From Treponema sp. (lineage in GTDB: Bacteria > Spirochaetota > Spirochaetia > Treponematales > Treponemataceae): a stretch of 18,734 nucleotides of DNA. The stretch spans positions 1 to 18,734 of the forward strand of contig JAITOJ010000042.1 in assembly GCA_031290005.1 (NCBI GenBank), written 5' to 3'. Positions 1 through 10,746 of this stretch are shown here, piece by piece; the stretch's first letter is position 1, and every line of letters begins with the position of its first letter. A program made the translations under genes and the position numbers. The notes under the pieces are model-generated. The model was not told the DNA's origin. It did not search any database and saw nothing but the letters and a program-made list of their open reading frames with translations.

Positions 1-2489
<2,489 letters not shown>

Positions 2490-2533
2490 GCAAGCCTCCA
2501 ATAATTGTAGAATAACCAGGAAGCAGTATACAG

Positions 2534-3391
2534 TTACGCGACATAACCTTCAAGACGCATCGTGCGTTTGGGATGCTGCAAATGGCCGATGGCCCGTTTC
2601 TCGATTTGCCGGATCCGTTCCTTGGTCAGGTGCAGTTCGTCCCCCACTTCCCGCAGGGACTTCCCGGTTCCTCCGTTCAGGCCAAACCGGCGGCGAATCA
2701 CCTCCGCTTCCTTGAGCGAAAGGGTGGAAAGGGCGTCATCGATGTCTTTTTTCATTCCCGAATACACAACCGTGTTTTCCGGACTCTCATACCGTGTGTC
2801 TTCCACAAAATCGCCGAACAATGCGCCGTCCGGGTCATAGGTATTAACCGCCGCATCCAGGGACACCATATCCCTTGAAATGGCCGCAAGTTCCCGCACG
2901 AGCAGGGGGCTCATTTTCAATATCTCCGCCACTTCGGCGATTTCTTCTTCTTCGCTTTTGTTTCCCAATATCATCTTCCGGGTATATTCAATCCGCATCA
3001 GTTCACTCACCCGGTTCAGGGGCAGCCGTATCATCCGGGATTTTTCACAGATGTACCGCAAAATCGCCTGCCGGATCCACCACACGGCATAGGAAATAAA
3101 GTGGTAGCCTTTGGAAACGTCAAAGCGCTCAATGGCGGTGATAAGTCCGATATTTCCTTCGCTGACAAGGTCTTCAAGTTCGATTCCGTGGTTTTGATAC
3201 CGTTTTGCCACATTGATGACAAAACGCAGGTTGGCGTTCACGATTTTGTTTCGCGCGGCAATGTCGCCGTTGGCGGCACGGATGGCAAGCTGGGTTTCTT
3301 CGTCCCGGCTTATAAGCTTCACCTTGTTCACATCTCTCAAGTACATCGACAGGCTGTTATCAGAACAGGTCATGGTCTTTTTTGTCTTCAT
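2534..3391 (-). CDS. Alternative sigma-70-family RNA polymerase sigma factor, RpoS-like size
   Basis: Directs RNA polymerase core to a set of promoters. The protein is 285 residues. Region 1.2 is about residues 15-38 (MYLRDVNKVKL), region 2 about 46-117 with the -10 recognition helix around SYAVWWIRQAI, region 3 about 120-195, and region 4 about 218-280 with the -35 helix-turn-helix SLREVGDELHLTKERIRQIE. There is no region 1.1 and no long non-conserved insert, so it is a group 2/3 factor rather than the vegetative one. Start choice: ATG 3391 has AAGGAG seven bases upstream; a longer frame back to 3457 would run through the promoter and is rejected. A sigma-54 promoter lies just upstream (see 3415-3431), which would place this factor under RpoN control. 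I call it RpoS-like by analogy with Borrelia; orthology is not shown. It is followed by lon. Confidence 0.93.
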   Translation of the reverse strand: MKTKKTMTCSDNSLSMYLRDVNKVKLISRDEETQLAIRAANGDIAARNKIVNANLRFVINVAKRYQNHGIELEDLVSEGNIGLITAIERFDVSKGYHFISYAVWWIRQAILRYICEKSRMIRLPLNRVSELMRIEYTRKMILGNKSEEEEIAEVAEILKMSPLLVRELAAISRDMVSLDAAVNTYDPDGALFGDFVEDTRYESPENTVVYSGMKKDIDDALSTLSLKEAEVIRRRFGLNGGTGKSLREVGDELHLTKERIRQIEKRAIGHLQHPKRTMRLEGYVA

Positions 3392-3414
3392 AGTAAACTC
3401 CTTGCCTATATACA

Positions 3415-3431
3415 AGCAAGTTCCGTGCCAA
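3415..3431 (-). promoter_or_regulatory. Sigma-54 (RpoN) promoter of the sigma factor gene
   Basis: Read on the minus strand this is TTGGCACGGAACTTGCT. It matches the sigma-54 consensus YTGGCACG-N4-TTGCW at every defined position, with GG (3429-3428) and GC (3417-3416) exactly ten bases apart. The expected start of transcription is near 3404, just upstream of the Shine-Dalgarno AAGGAG (3398-3403) and the ATG at 3391, giving a short leader of about 13 bases. Position relative to the gene and match quality make this a strong call from sequence alone. Confidence 0.85.
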
Positions 3432-3495
3432 TTTTTGAAAACAATAAAATTTAACAAAATTCAGGCAAAACGGCAAGCAAAAAAGGAAAAAAAAA

Positions 3496-3547
3496 GACCA
3501 CATGAAGTTTTTTTTGCGCTGCCACTGAGTCATTTTGACACATGAAG
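3496..3547 (-). promoter_or_regulatory. Pair of direct repeats upstream of the sigma-54 promoter (possible enhancer)
   Basis: On the plus strand GACCACATGAAG (3496-3507) recurs as GACACATGAAG (3537-3547), about 40 bases apart. They lie about 70 and 110 bases upstream of the -24 element, the usual distance for sites bound by sigma-54 activators. The rest of 3432-3582 is A/T-rich with poly-A tracts and holds no gene or clear terminator. Binding function is inference only. Confidence 0.3.
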
Positions 3548-3582
3548 ACAAAAAACACGAATTCAAGGGATAAAACGATACA

Positions 3583-6500
3583 TTAACCGGGTAAATCCAA
3601 AATCAAGTCTACTTCGGTGACGGTTAGTTTGAGGGCAGTGGCAATTTGTTCCCGCGTCCAGCCGCGGTGTGAAAGTTCCCGCACATTTTCCCGATCTTTT
3701 ATGGATACGCCGCCAGAAACCGGAACCTTTGCGGTATTCGCGTTTACCAGGGACTGAAACAATCTTACCTGGTCATCTGCATTCTTGGACAGTTCCTGCA
3801 GCCGGGCTTCTGTGCGGGCAATCATATCACGAGTCTTGTCAATTTTTTCCGTTTGGATTTCCGTGTCGTTCAGGGTGCGCTCAATGATATTCAGCTTTTT
3901 AAGCGCCTCATCGATGCGTTCCCGACTGCTCATCACCCGTCCCATATCCTGCATAACCCCTTCAAGTTTGCCGGGGAGCAGTTCTGCCTGCTGTTGGTAC
4001 TCACTGAGCCGCTTTTCAAGTTCCTTGAGTTTTTCAAAAGACCGGTCTACCCCCAGTCGGGTTTGGTCAACGACCTCATTTTGTTTTGCAAGCCGCTCAT
4101 GCCGGGTATCCAGAGCGTTAAGTTCATCGTTAAATTTTCTAATTTCCGCCTCAAAGCGCTGAATCACGTCATCGGTATTCTGTAACCCGGCAGCCTTGTC
4201 GGTTACCTTTGCGGAAAGCGCCATCAGATGATTAAAGTCCGCCTCCAGATTTTCGATACGCTTTTTCTCACCGGAAAATTTCGCCAGCTTTCGGCTTGCG
4301 TTAAGTTCCATATCCTGCATTTTGGTATATTCCTGTCTGAGTTCCGTCAGCAGCGGACGGAATGCTTCGGTCTGGGTTAAACCGGCGCGTATATTAGTAA
4401 TCTCAGTGCGCATATTTACGATTGCTCCCTCAAGCTGGGTCTTGGCATCTTCCGCCTTGCTGATAATGTCCGAATGGGCTTTTTCGATACTGTTCGACTG
4501 GGCGGCAAAATCTTTGAATCGCTTATCAAGGCCGTCAAAAGCCTTGGTCAGATTAACGGTTTCCTGTTCCAGCTTGAGCGTCATTTGCTCCTGGGCCGCC
4601 GCGTCCCGTTCCCTGATTTCCTGAGCAAGAGTTTTCATGTCCTGCAATTGCTGCCCGCAATCCACAGACTGCTCCCGGATACGGCGGTTGGTATCCTCAA
4701 GCATCCGGCCATACATACCCTGGACTTCTTCCAGCACATTATTGGAATGTTCCTGATACTCCGCGATTGCCTGATGCGCTTCGGTTTTTAATGCCTCCAG
4801 TTCTGTAACGATATTGGCCCGCTCAACGCTTACAGATTCTGAATAGGAAGCCACGTCGTTTTTGAACCGGGATTCAATCTGACTTATCGCATCAGAGGCA
4901 TTTTTGTCCAGACTTTCCAGCTTGGCGTTAAACACATTCCGGCTTTCATCAAACTGACCGGACAGCCGCTCTTTCCAGACCGAAATATCCGAAAGCATAT
5001 CCTCAATAACCGCCTGGGTTTTTGTCTGGTCTGATGACACCGCTTCGGTTATTCCGGCCAATTTTTGCTGAATCTCCTGTTCAAACCGGGAAAGTTTTTC
5101 ATTCAAAGACTCTCCGAGAATCTCTTCAAAAGCGGAAAGCCGGATTTTCAGTTCCTCACCCTTGGCTGTTTCCAGTGCCCGGCGCTGGTCTTCGTATTCG
5201 ATTCCCAGAGCGATCAGGCGGGAATCAAAGCTTTTTTTCCACCGAATAAGCTCATCGGTAATCTCATCCCCCCGCCTGGACAAATCCACCAGGAATTCGC
5301 CCTCAAAGTCTTTGAACTTCGCAGCCACGTCCGCGTATGCCCGTTGTTTGAGTTCCTCCAGAGCTTTTTCAAGCTGGGCCAAATTCTCCGCGATTTCTCC
5401 GGCGCTTTTATTCATGCCGGCCCTGAATTCTTCCTGCTGGGTCTGCTGCTCACCGGCAAAGGCGGCAAAATCTTCCGTTACTCGGTTTTCAGCCAGGGAC
5501 AGAGCTTCCCGCAAACCGACCTCAAGACGGTCAACATCAATGTCCATGGAAGCAAGGCGCTGCAAACGATAGTCTATGTCCCCCTGATAGCGGTCAATTT
5601 GATTTTCAATCTGGGCAGTGACTTCGGAGATTCTCTGCTGTTCTGCTGACAGGAATTCATCAAGAACACCGGTCTGGACTTTAATTTTTTGCTCATACTG
5701 CCGCATACGTTCTTCGTCTTCTCCGGAAATCAATTCCAATTTAGCGGCAGTCTGGCGGACTTTGTCGAGCCGGAGTTCCAGTTCATCCCGCAGGGTTTGC
5801 AGTTCTTCAAAAAACACGGTGCGGACTTCGCTCTGTTTTTCTCCGGCCGAAAGCCGGATTTGCTCAAGCTGGGTTTCCAGGTTTGAGCGCATGGTTTCCA
5901 CCAGGGCGCGGTTGTTCGCCAATTCAGATTCCAGATTTGCTTTTGTATTCTGCGCCGCTTCCTGAGTCTTTTTCAATTCATCCGCAAGATTTGCGCGGGC
6001 TTCCTGTATGCGTTGCATGAGTTCATATTCAAGATTTTTGGCGTCCGCGGCAGATCGGGCGTGATATTCTTCTACAGCGGATTTTGCGTTCTGCTTTGCC
6101 TCCGCAAGCCCCTCTTCATACAGGGCAACAAAGTTTTCTTTCACATCCTCGGCAAAGTTCCTGACTTGCTCCTCAAGGCTGTGGAGCACCTTGTTATTGT
6201 TGTCCGTTTCCATCCTTAGTTTTTCCATCGCTTCCGAAACCTCCGTCTGCGCCGTATCTAAGGTGGCTTGAATGGAGGCAATCTGCCCGTCCACGCGGTC
6301 TGGAATGACGGAAAGCTGTTCTTCCGTATTTTTTGCAGTTTCCCAGCATCTTGCCTCAAATTCCGCGCGCCCTGCTTCCAGCCGTTCGGCGGCCTGTTTT
6401 TCCAACTTGGCAAAAGCGGTATCTTCAATCACAGAGGTTCGCTCTGTGGCATTTTCGTATGCCGCGGCTATTTTATCATTGATTTCCTGTATCAAGGATT

Positions 6501-7137
6501 CATTTTTGTCCAGCACCACGGCCAGGGAATTTTCGAGCCGGGCAGCTTCCCCGGTGATACGTTCGGTCAAGTCTGTTTGAAGGGCGCCGAATTGCTCCTC
6601 CAGTTCGATCTGAACTGTTTTAAGGTTTTCTTCGCTCCTGCGGGTAAAATCCGCTTCCAATTCAGGAATCTTTGCTTCCATAAATCCGACTTTTTTCTGC
6701 TGAGTATCAAGACGCTTATTTAAGGCATCCACGATGCCCGCTTCTTTTTTTATCCGTTCAAGATTCTCTTCCACATTTGCGGTCATTTCCATCAGAGAAG
6801 AAAACTCGGTTCCATATTGGTCAAGATTTTTTTTAACAACCTCCAGTTCCTCTCGTTTTGCCTGTACCTGATCGCTTAAAACTTTGAATTCCTGGTATTG
6901 CTGGTTAAAGCGCCTGACTGCCGCCGCTGCCAAATCTTGTTTGGTAGCTAAATCCACCGAGGCATTGGAAAGAGTCCGCATCTGTCCGGTAAATTTCTCA
7001 TCCAAATCGGATTTATTTTTATCGGCAAACCGTTTCAGCTTTTCGACAGGACTTTCACGTTTATCAAATTGACGAAAAATCAGTATAACTGCCAGAGACA
7101 CAGTAATCGGAAATAGTATTGTAAAAAAATTTATCAT
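3583..7137 (-). CDS. SpiroCoCo-type giant coiled-coil protein, membrane-anchored
   Basis: A 1184-residue protein. One N-terminal membrane segment (about residues 3-22, INFFTILFPITVSLAVILIF) is followed by a charged stretch and then more than 1000 residues of Glu/Lys/Gln/Ala-rich heptad sequence predicted to form a long cytoplasmic coiled coil. The last 40 or so residues (REQIATALKLTVTEVDLIL) look like a small helix-turn-helix of the kind found at the tail of such spirochaete proteins. Architecture and length fit the spirochaete-specific SpiroCoCo family. Its role is not established; a structural or cytoskeletal one at the inner membrane is plausible. It starts 27 bases after the HAD gene, so it is probably the last gene of the long operon. 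The start ATG 7137 has a GGTGGGG stretch just upstream rather than a canonical ribosome site. Its codon use resembles that of its neighbours. Confidence 0.9.
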   Translation of the reverse strand: MINFFTILFPITVSLAVILIFRQFDKRESPVEKLKRFADKNKSDLDEKFTGQMRTLSNASVDLATKQDLAAAAVRRFNQQYQEFKVLSDQVQAKREELEVVKKNLDQYGTEFSSLMEMTANVEENLERIKKEAGIVDALNKRLDTQQKKVGFMEAKIPELEADFTRRSEENLKTVQIELEEQFGALQTDLTERITGEAARLENSLAVVLDKNESLIQEINDKIAAAYENATERTSVIEDTAFAKLEKQAAERLEAGRAEFEARCWETAKNTEEQLSVIPDRVDGQIASIQATLDTAQTEVSEAMEKLRMETDNNNKVLHSLEEQVRNFAEDVKENFVALYEEGLAEAKQNAKSAVEEYHARSAADAKNLEYELMQRIQEARANLADELKKTQEAAQNTKANLESELANNRALVETMRSNLETQLEQIRLSAGEKQSEVRTVFFEELQTLRDELELRLDKVRQTAAKLELISGEDEERMRQYEQKIKVQTGVLDEFLSAEQQRISEVTAQIENQIDRYQGDIDYRLQRLASMDIDVDRLEVGLREALSLAENRVTEDFAAFAGEQQTQQEEFRAGMNKSAGEIAENLAQLEKALEELKQRAYADVAAKFKDFEGEFLVDLSRRGDEITDELIRWKKSFDSRLIALGIEYEDQRRALETAKGEELKIRLSAFEEILGESLNEKLSRFEQEIQQKLAGITEAVSSDQTKTQAVIEDMLSDISVWKERLSGQFDESRNVFNAKLESLDKNASDAISQIESRFKNDVASYSESVSVERANIVTELEALKTEAHQAIAEYQEHSNNVLEEVQGMYGRMLEDTNRRIREQSVDCGQQLQDMKTLAQEIRERDAAAQEQMTLKLEQETVNLTKAFDGLDKRFKDFAAQSNSIEKAHSDIISKAEDAKTQLEGAIVNMRTEITNIRAGLTQTEAFRPLLTELRQEYTKMQDMELNASRKLAKFSGEKKRIENLEADFNHLMALSAKVTDKAAGLQNTDDVIQRFEAEIRKFNDELNALDTRHERLAKQNEVVDQTRLGVDRSFEKLKELEKRLSEYQQQAELLPGKLEGVMQDMGRVMSSRERIDEALKKLNIIERTLNDTEIQTEKIDKTRDMIARTEARLQELSKNADDQVRLFQSLVNANTAKVPVSGGVSIKDRENVRELSHRGWTREQIATALKLTVTEVDLILDLPG

Positions 7138-7164
7138 ACATCCCCACCCGTATATGTGTGTTAT

Positions 7165-7836
7165 CTATTGTAGCACAAATTTTTGTAATTGGCGATAGTT
7201 GCGGAAAGAAATATCCGCCTGAACCGGGATTTTACCGGTAATTTTCCGCCAAAGGGGCAATCGATACGCGGTTTTCATGCCCGCATTGTGCGCTCCCTGA
7301 ATATCAGAGGCAATGCTGTTGCCAACGTACAGGATTTCTTCCGGCAGCATCTCCAGGGTATTTGCCAGAATTCCAAAGGCATACTTGGAAGGCTTGAGCG
7401 CCCCGATTTCTTCTGACCCCAGGATTACATCGCAAAACTGCGCAAGTCCCCATATGTCTCCTTTTTGGGCTGGCGGAAAGTCAGACAAAATGGCGATTTT
7501 CAGACCCGCGTCATAGAAAGCCCGTACGGTCATGATGCTATGCGCATAGGGTTTGATTTTCTTAAAATAAGGCTTTAATCCTTGATAAATAATCCGGTCG
7601 ATCAGTTCCCGCGCTTCCGGGCTGGCAATATGAAGTTCTTCCGCAAGCAACCGGGCTTGGTACTCAAAAAAATCCGCCAATGGAGCGGTTCGTCGCAAGG
7701 TTTTCCGCACCCGGTCATAAGCAAGAAAGAAAGACAAATGTTTTATCACATACGGTATAATCCGGAGATACAGACTCCAGTCAGAGTACAGGGTTCCATC
7801 AATATCAAAAGCTACCGCTTTTAACGCGATTTTCAT
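7165..7836 (-). CDS. HAD-superfamily hydrolase (probable phosphatase)
   Basis: A 223-residue cytoplasmic protein of the haloacid dehalogenase superfamily, which transfers phosphate through an Asp nucleophile. Motif I is FDIDGTLY with D11 and D13; a helical cap follows (about 20-100); motif II is the Ser of LSDF (S118); motif III is K148 of ALKPSK; motif IV is YVGNSIASDIQGA with D178. The first acid of motif IV is Asn instead of the more common Asp, seen in some active members. The substrate cannot be told from sequence; a sugar or nucleotide phosphate is usual for this size. The start overlaps the stop of the GH57-like gene by four bases (ATGA), so the two are translationally coupled. Confidence 0.88.
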   Translation of the reverse strand: MKIALKAVAFDIDGTLYSDWSLYLRIIPYVIKHLSFFLAYDRVRKTLRRTAPLADFFEYQARLLAEELHIASPEARELIDRIIYQGLKPYFKKIKPYAHSIMTVRAFYDAGLKIAILSDFPPAQKGDIWGLAQFCDVILGSEEIGALKPSKYAFGILANTLEMLPEEILYVGNSIASDIQGAHNAGMKTAYRLPLWRKITGKIPVQADISFRNYRQLQKFVLQ

Positions 7837-9692
7837 TTCTTTTTAGCCCCGGCACGGGGTTGGCGGGATGGGATAATGGCCAGATTAATTGTTTTTTCTG
7901 TTTCCCTCCCCGGACTCAAGTCAATATGCCAGAATAGGGTTCCCCGCATCCCCAAGGCCCGCCCCACGGATTCAGTTCGAACCGGATTGCGAAAAAAACC
8001 AGACGCCTCGTTCGGTTCGGTGACAAAAGACATGTTGTGCTGTACATCCGTGATCTGGGAGCAGGTGATATCGCCGGGCACAATAAAACGCTCCTGGGTA
8101 TTGCTGATTTTGTCCCCTTGCTCGGTCACCAGCTCCAGTTTCCGGCCTTCGGCTTTCTCGCCGGGGATTGAAAAACCCAGTTCCACCGCGAAAATCGCCT
8201 TGAGGGGACTTTCGCTTTCGTTGGCCAGAATGTATTGTACCTGAATGCCGTTATTAGTGGGGCGATAGTTTTTTTTGAGCATGACGCGCTGCCGGCTGTT
8301 TCCAAAATACCCTTCCGCCGCCAAGCGAATTTCTCCCCGGCGGCGGTCAAACAGAGCTTCCGTATAGTGCTGGTCCGGAAACACCGTTTCTACGCTTTGA
8401 GTGTCCGCCGTAAAACGTTCAAAATCCGGCGGGGACACCAGATGGTCCACAAAACATCGTTGACTGTCCCCGTAATTGAGAGCGCTTTGAAATACATCAA
8501 GCTCAAAAACCGAGCCCCCTGTTTTGCTGACAAAGGCATTGTAGTTGTCAAAACGGCAGACATATTCGTCAACGCCGTCAGAGTCAAAATCAAAACTGGA
8601 AATTGAACCCGTAAAATTTTCCGCTTCCCGAATGATTTTCTCTCCCTGAATCAGGCTGCGGTAGGCCGCGCGCCGGTAATATCCGGTGTCTTTTTCCGCG
8701 AGCCAGGGACGATACGCTTCTCCGGCCTGTCCTTCCCAGAGTTTTTCCATGGCCGCCTTTTTCCGCGCTTTGTCTCCTCGGAATTGACTTATCAGCAGAC
8801 AAAGGTGCATCATCCGGGAATACAGCAGACGCAGTTCCCTGTCTGACTGCATATAGTCATAAATTGTCAGAGGCTGGTTTATTATTCCCGGCGGGATATA
8901 CGCCGGGGTAAAGGTGGTAGGCTGGGCCAAAAAAAGAGACGGAGTCGTAAGATGTATCTGTCTCGCGTACGCAGGGAAAAGAGACCCTAACTCCTCAAGC
9001 CAGCCGCTTTCGATAAAAGACTCTAGTTCATGGGGAGAAAAAGTACACACCGCCACGGGATTTCTTGAGTTTTCTTTTACGCTGGAAAATACGGTAATAA
9101 GCCGGTTAAAATAGGTGGTGGGGGACATAGTAATATCCGGGAGCAGGGCCGGATACACGGGCAGCACGGAAATGGTTTTACCTTGATTTTCCACCGTCAG
9201 AGGAGAAAATTCCTTTCCTTTTTTGGCAATCAAGGATACATCCATCTGCACAAAATCCATTTTGCATTTATTAAAGGAAATAATAAGCCGCGGATCCCAG
9301 CAGTCTGAAAGAGCGATTCCCCTCGGGCGCGGCCCTATCTGGGAATAATGCAAAGCAGACAACAATTCCACTTGGGCAATACAATCCGCGGGAAGCAGCA
9401 GGGGAAATAGCGGGTCATAGTACCCTCCGCCCATGAGTTCAACCTGTTTCCGGGAAACCAGTTCCCGCAGGAGAGCTATGAATTCAGGATGTTTCTTTCC
9501 ATAGTATTCAAGCTGCCTGCCGGAAAAGTTCCAGGAAAAAGGGATTTGGGGATGGCTGTATAAAAATGAAATTATTTTTTTGAGCGAATGGAGATAAATC
9601 TCTTCAAACGTAGCGGCGTCTGTATTTGCACAGTGAAATCGAGATGAGGCATAATCCGAACCTATGCAAAAACAGAGCGATGCAGTTTTCAT
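7833..9692 (-). CDS. GH57-family protein (4-alpha-glucanotransferase-like), catalytic residues apparently lost
   Basis: A 619-residue protein that aligns by eye along the whole length of family 57 glucanotransferases. A (beta/alpha)-barrel part (about 1-250) has GGGYYDPLFPLLLP (88-101) matching the family GFYEP motif. A helical DUF1925-like part has LWEGQAGEAY (318-327). A C-terminal DUF1926-like beta-sandwich starts at DFDSDGVDEYVCR (368-380). The family normally has HNHQP near the N-terminus, a nucleophile Glu in WLTERVWEP and an acid Asp in DGEKFG. Here these read CIGSDYAS (9-16), ALSDCWDP (127-134) and CTFSPHELESF (216-226). The protein is therefore probably inactive as a classical GH57 enzyme, or has a changed chemistry. 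The start ATG 9692 shares one base with the stop of the gene before it (TAATG); a GTG at 9707 is less likely. No signal peptide is seen. Confidence 0.8.
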   Translation of the reverse strand: MKTASLCFCIGSDYASSRFHCANTDAATFEEIYLHSLKKIISFLYSHPQIPFSWNFSGRQLEYYGKKHPEFIALLRELVSRKQVELMGGGYYDPLFPLLLPADCIAQVELLSALHYSQIGPRPRGIALSDCWDPRLIISFNKCKMDFVQMDVSLIAKKGKEFSPLTVENQGKTISVLPVYPALLPDITMSPTTYFNRLITVFSSVKENSRNPVAVCTFSPHELESFIESGWLEELGSLFPAYARQIHLTTPSLFLAQPTTFTPAYIPPGIINQPLTIYDYMQSDRELRLLYSRMMHLCLLISQFRGDKARKKAAMEKLWEGQAGEAYRPWLAEKDTGYYRRAAYRSLIQGEKIIREAENFTGSISSFDFDSDGVDEYVCRFDNYNAFVSKTGGSVFELDVFQSALNYGDSQRCFVDHLVSPPDFERFTADTQSVETVFPDQHYTEALFDRRRGEIRLAAEGYFGNSRQRVMLKKNYRPTNNGIQVQYILANESESPLKAIFAVELGFSIPGEKAEGRKLELVTEQGDKISNTQERFIVPGDITCSQITDVQHNMSFVTEPNEASGFFRNPVRTESVGRALGMRGTLFWHIDLSPGRETEKTINLAIIPSRQPRAGAKKK

Positions 9693-10192
9693 TATTTTTT
9701 CCCCCACTCCCGTATTTTACGAGACACGTTATGATACGCATCACGCGTCAGGTTCATGAGCCGCACAAGGGGATATGGAAGCGCATCGGAATTTTCCTTG
9801 TTGTATTCACAGGGCGCCGCCGCAAGCAGCTCCAAATCCTGGGGATCCGCTCCATTCATCAAGGCGGCAAAGGCGATTTGTGTCCGAGGGCAGGTATACA
9901 CGCAGGACATGAAGGCTCCCCGGAGCGCTTTCCGGTTATTGCTCTGGTTATGCAGAGCTTCCACCACCTTGCAGTCCTTGGGGGAATTATGCATTAAGGG
10001 CAAAAAATCCGGGTTTGCCGGTCGGAAATTTACTGGAACCGGGATGGTACGAATGGAAAAAGCTGTCAGGGGATTTTCTACTGGAGTGCCCTGCTGCCCC
10101 AAGGTTGGAAGAAAGATTACAAATAAAAAGAACAATGCCAGGGCGGCAACAGCGAAAAAGAACAACAGAATCAGCAGGTACAAAAAAATCAT
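9692..10192 (-). CDS. Small N-terminally anchored protein in the rnfB position, not a normal RnfB
   Basis: A 166-residue protein of unrecognised family. Residues 1-28 form one very hydrophobic membrane anchor (FLYLLILLFFFAVAALALFF); the rest is soluble, with four cysteines at 74, 97, 101 and 128. It follows rnfA where rnfB stands in rnfCDGEAB operons, and like RnfB it has an N-terminal anchor. It has neither the RnfB cysteine-rich CxxCGYPGC-type domain nor the CxxCxxCxxxCP ferredoxin motifs, and is shorter than RnfB. The spacing C-x22-C-x3-C-x26-C is not a known cluster motif to me. The start ATG 10192 has GGAGG seven bases upstream and overlaps the rnfA stop by four bases. It is either a stripped RnfB remnant or an unrelated subunit; an operon partner of the Rnf proteins in either case. 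Confidence 0.8.
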   Translation of the reverse strand: MIFLYLLILLFFFAVAALALFFLFVIFLPTLGQQGTPVENPLTAFSIRTIPVPVNFRPANPDFLPLMHNSPKDCKVVEALHNQSNNRKALRGAFMSCVYTCPRTQIAFAALMNGADPQDLELLAAAPCEYNKENSDALPYPLVRLMNLTRDAYHNVSRKIREWGKK

Positions 10193-10746
10193 TGTCCCAC
10201 CTCCGGATTGAGCCAGGAACCGGCAAAGGCAAGGGTAATCAGCATAATCACCGCAATGCTGAGCAAAAGCAAACTTCCGTTAGCAAAATAGACTGGAGGA
10301 TTTACCGCCGCAAGCCGCTGCCGCAGGACATAAAAGACAAGTATCAGCAGATAGTAGGACATTATGGCGCAAAAACTCCAAAACACTGCCCCTCCCGGGG
10401 TCAGGGTTTCGGAAAGGGAAAAAAGCACACAAAGGAAGGGCACGGTAAATTCCGAGATTGTCCGCTTTGCGGTAATCCGGATGAGGGACTCAAAAAATAC
10501 CGATAAAGTCGCGAAGATGAGCAGGGCCGCCAGAGGCATTAAATCGGTAATACCCAGGGGAACAAAAAGCGCGCGCACCAGGAGGGCAGTCAAAATGCTT
10601 GTGCTGCACACGCAGACCACATTTTTGAGCAGGAAAAGCGGCAGTCCTTTCAGGTTTTCTGACTTGAGAATCACCCAATCAAGACAAACCCCCTGGACAA
10701 AAATAATGGAGGAAAAAAGGAAATAATACAGAAAACTATACAACAT
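10189..10746 (-). CDS. rnfA: RnfA-like integral membrane subunit
   Basis: A 185-residue protein with about six membrane helices, the size and shape of RnfA, one of two inverted-topology subunits at the core of the Rnf ion-translocating oxidoreductase. Supporting matches are QGVCLDWV (18-25) against the family LGICPFLG, and the C-terminal stretch NPPVYFANGSLLLL...LAFAGS against the family PxxFRGxPIxLI...LAFxGF. C21 aligns with the first cluster cysteine, but the second (family TTNCAVLG) is not in register: here the segment is VPFLCVLFSLSE with the Cys three residues early. Start choice: ATG 10746 has GGAGG at an ideal seven bases; the ATG at 10752 is only one base from it. It overlaps rnfE by 11 bases. 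The assignment rests on order and weak but collinear similarity. Confidence 0.75.
   Translation of the reverse strand: MLYSFLYYFLFSSIIFVQGVCLDWVILKSENLKGLPLFLLKNVVCVCSTSILTALLVRALFVPLGITDLMPLAALLIFATLSVFFESLIRITAKRTISEFTVPFLCVLFSLSETLTPGGAVFWSFCAIMSYYLLILVFYVLRQRLAAVNPPVYFANGSLLLLSIAVIMLITLAFAGSWLNPEVGQ

Noticed and set aside
3392..3457. Longer N-terminus of the sigma factor
   Set aside because: It would be encoded by the sigma-54 promoter DNA and the ribosome site; ATG 3391 has the proper Shine-Dalgarno.
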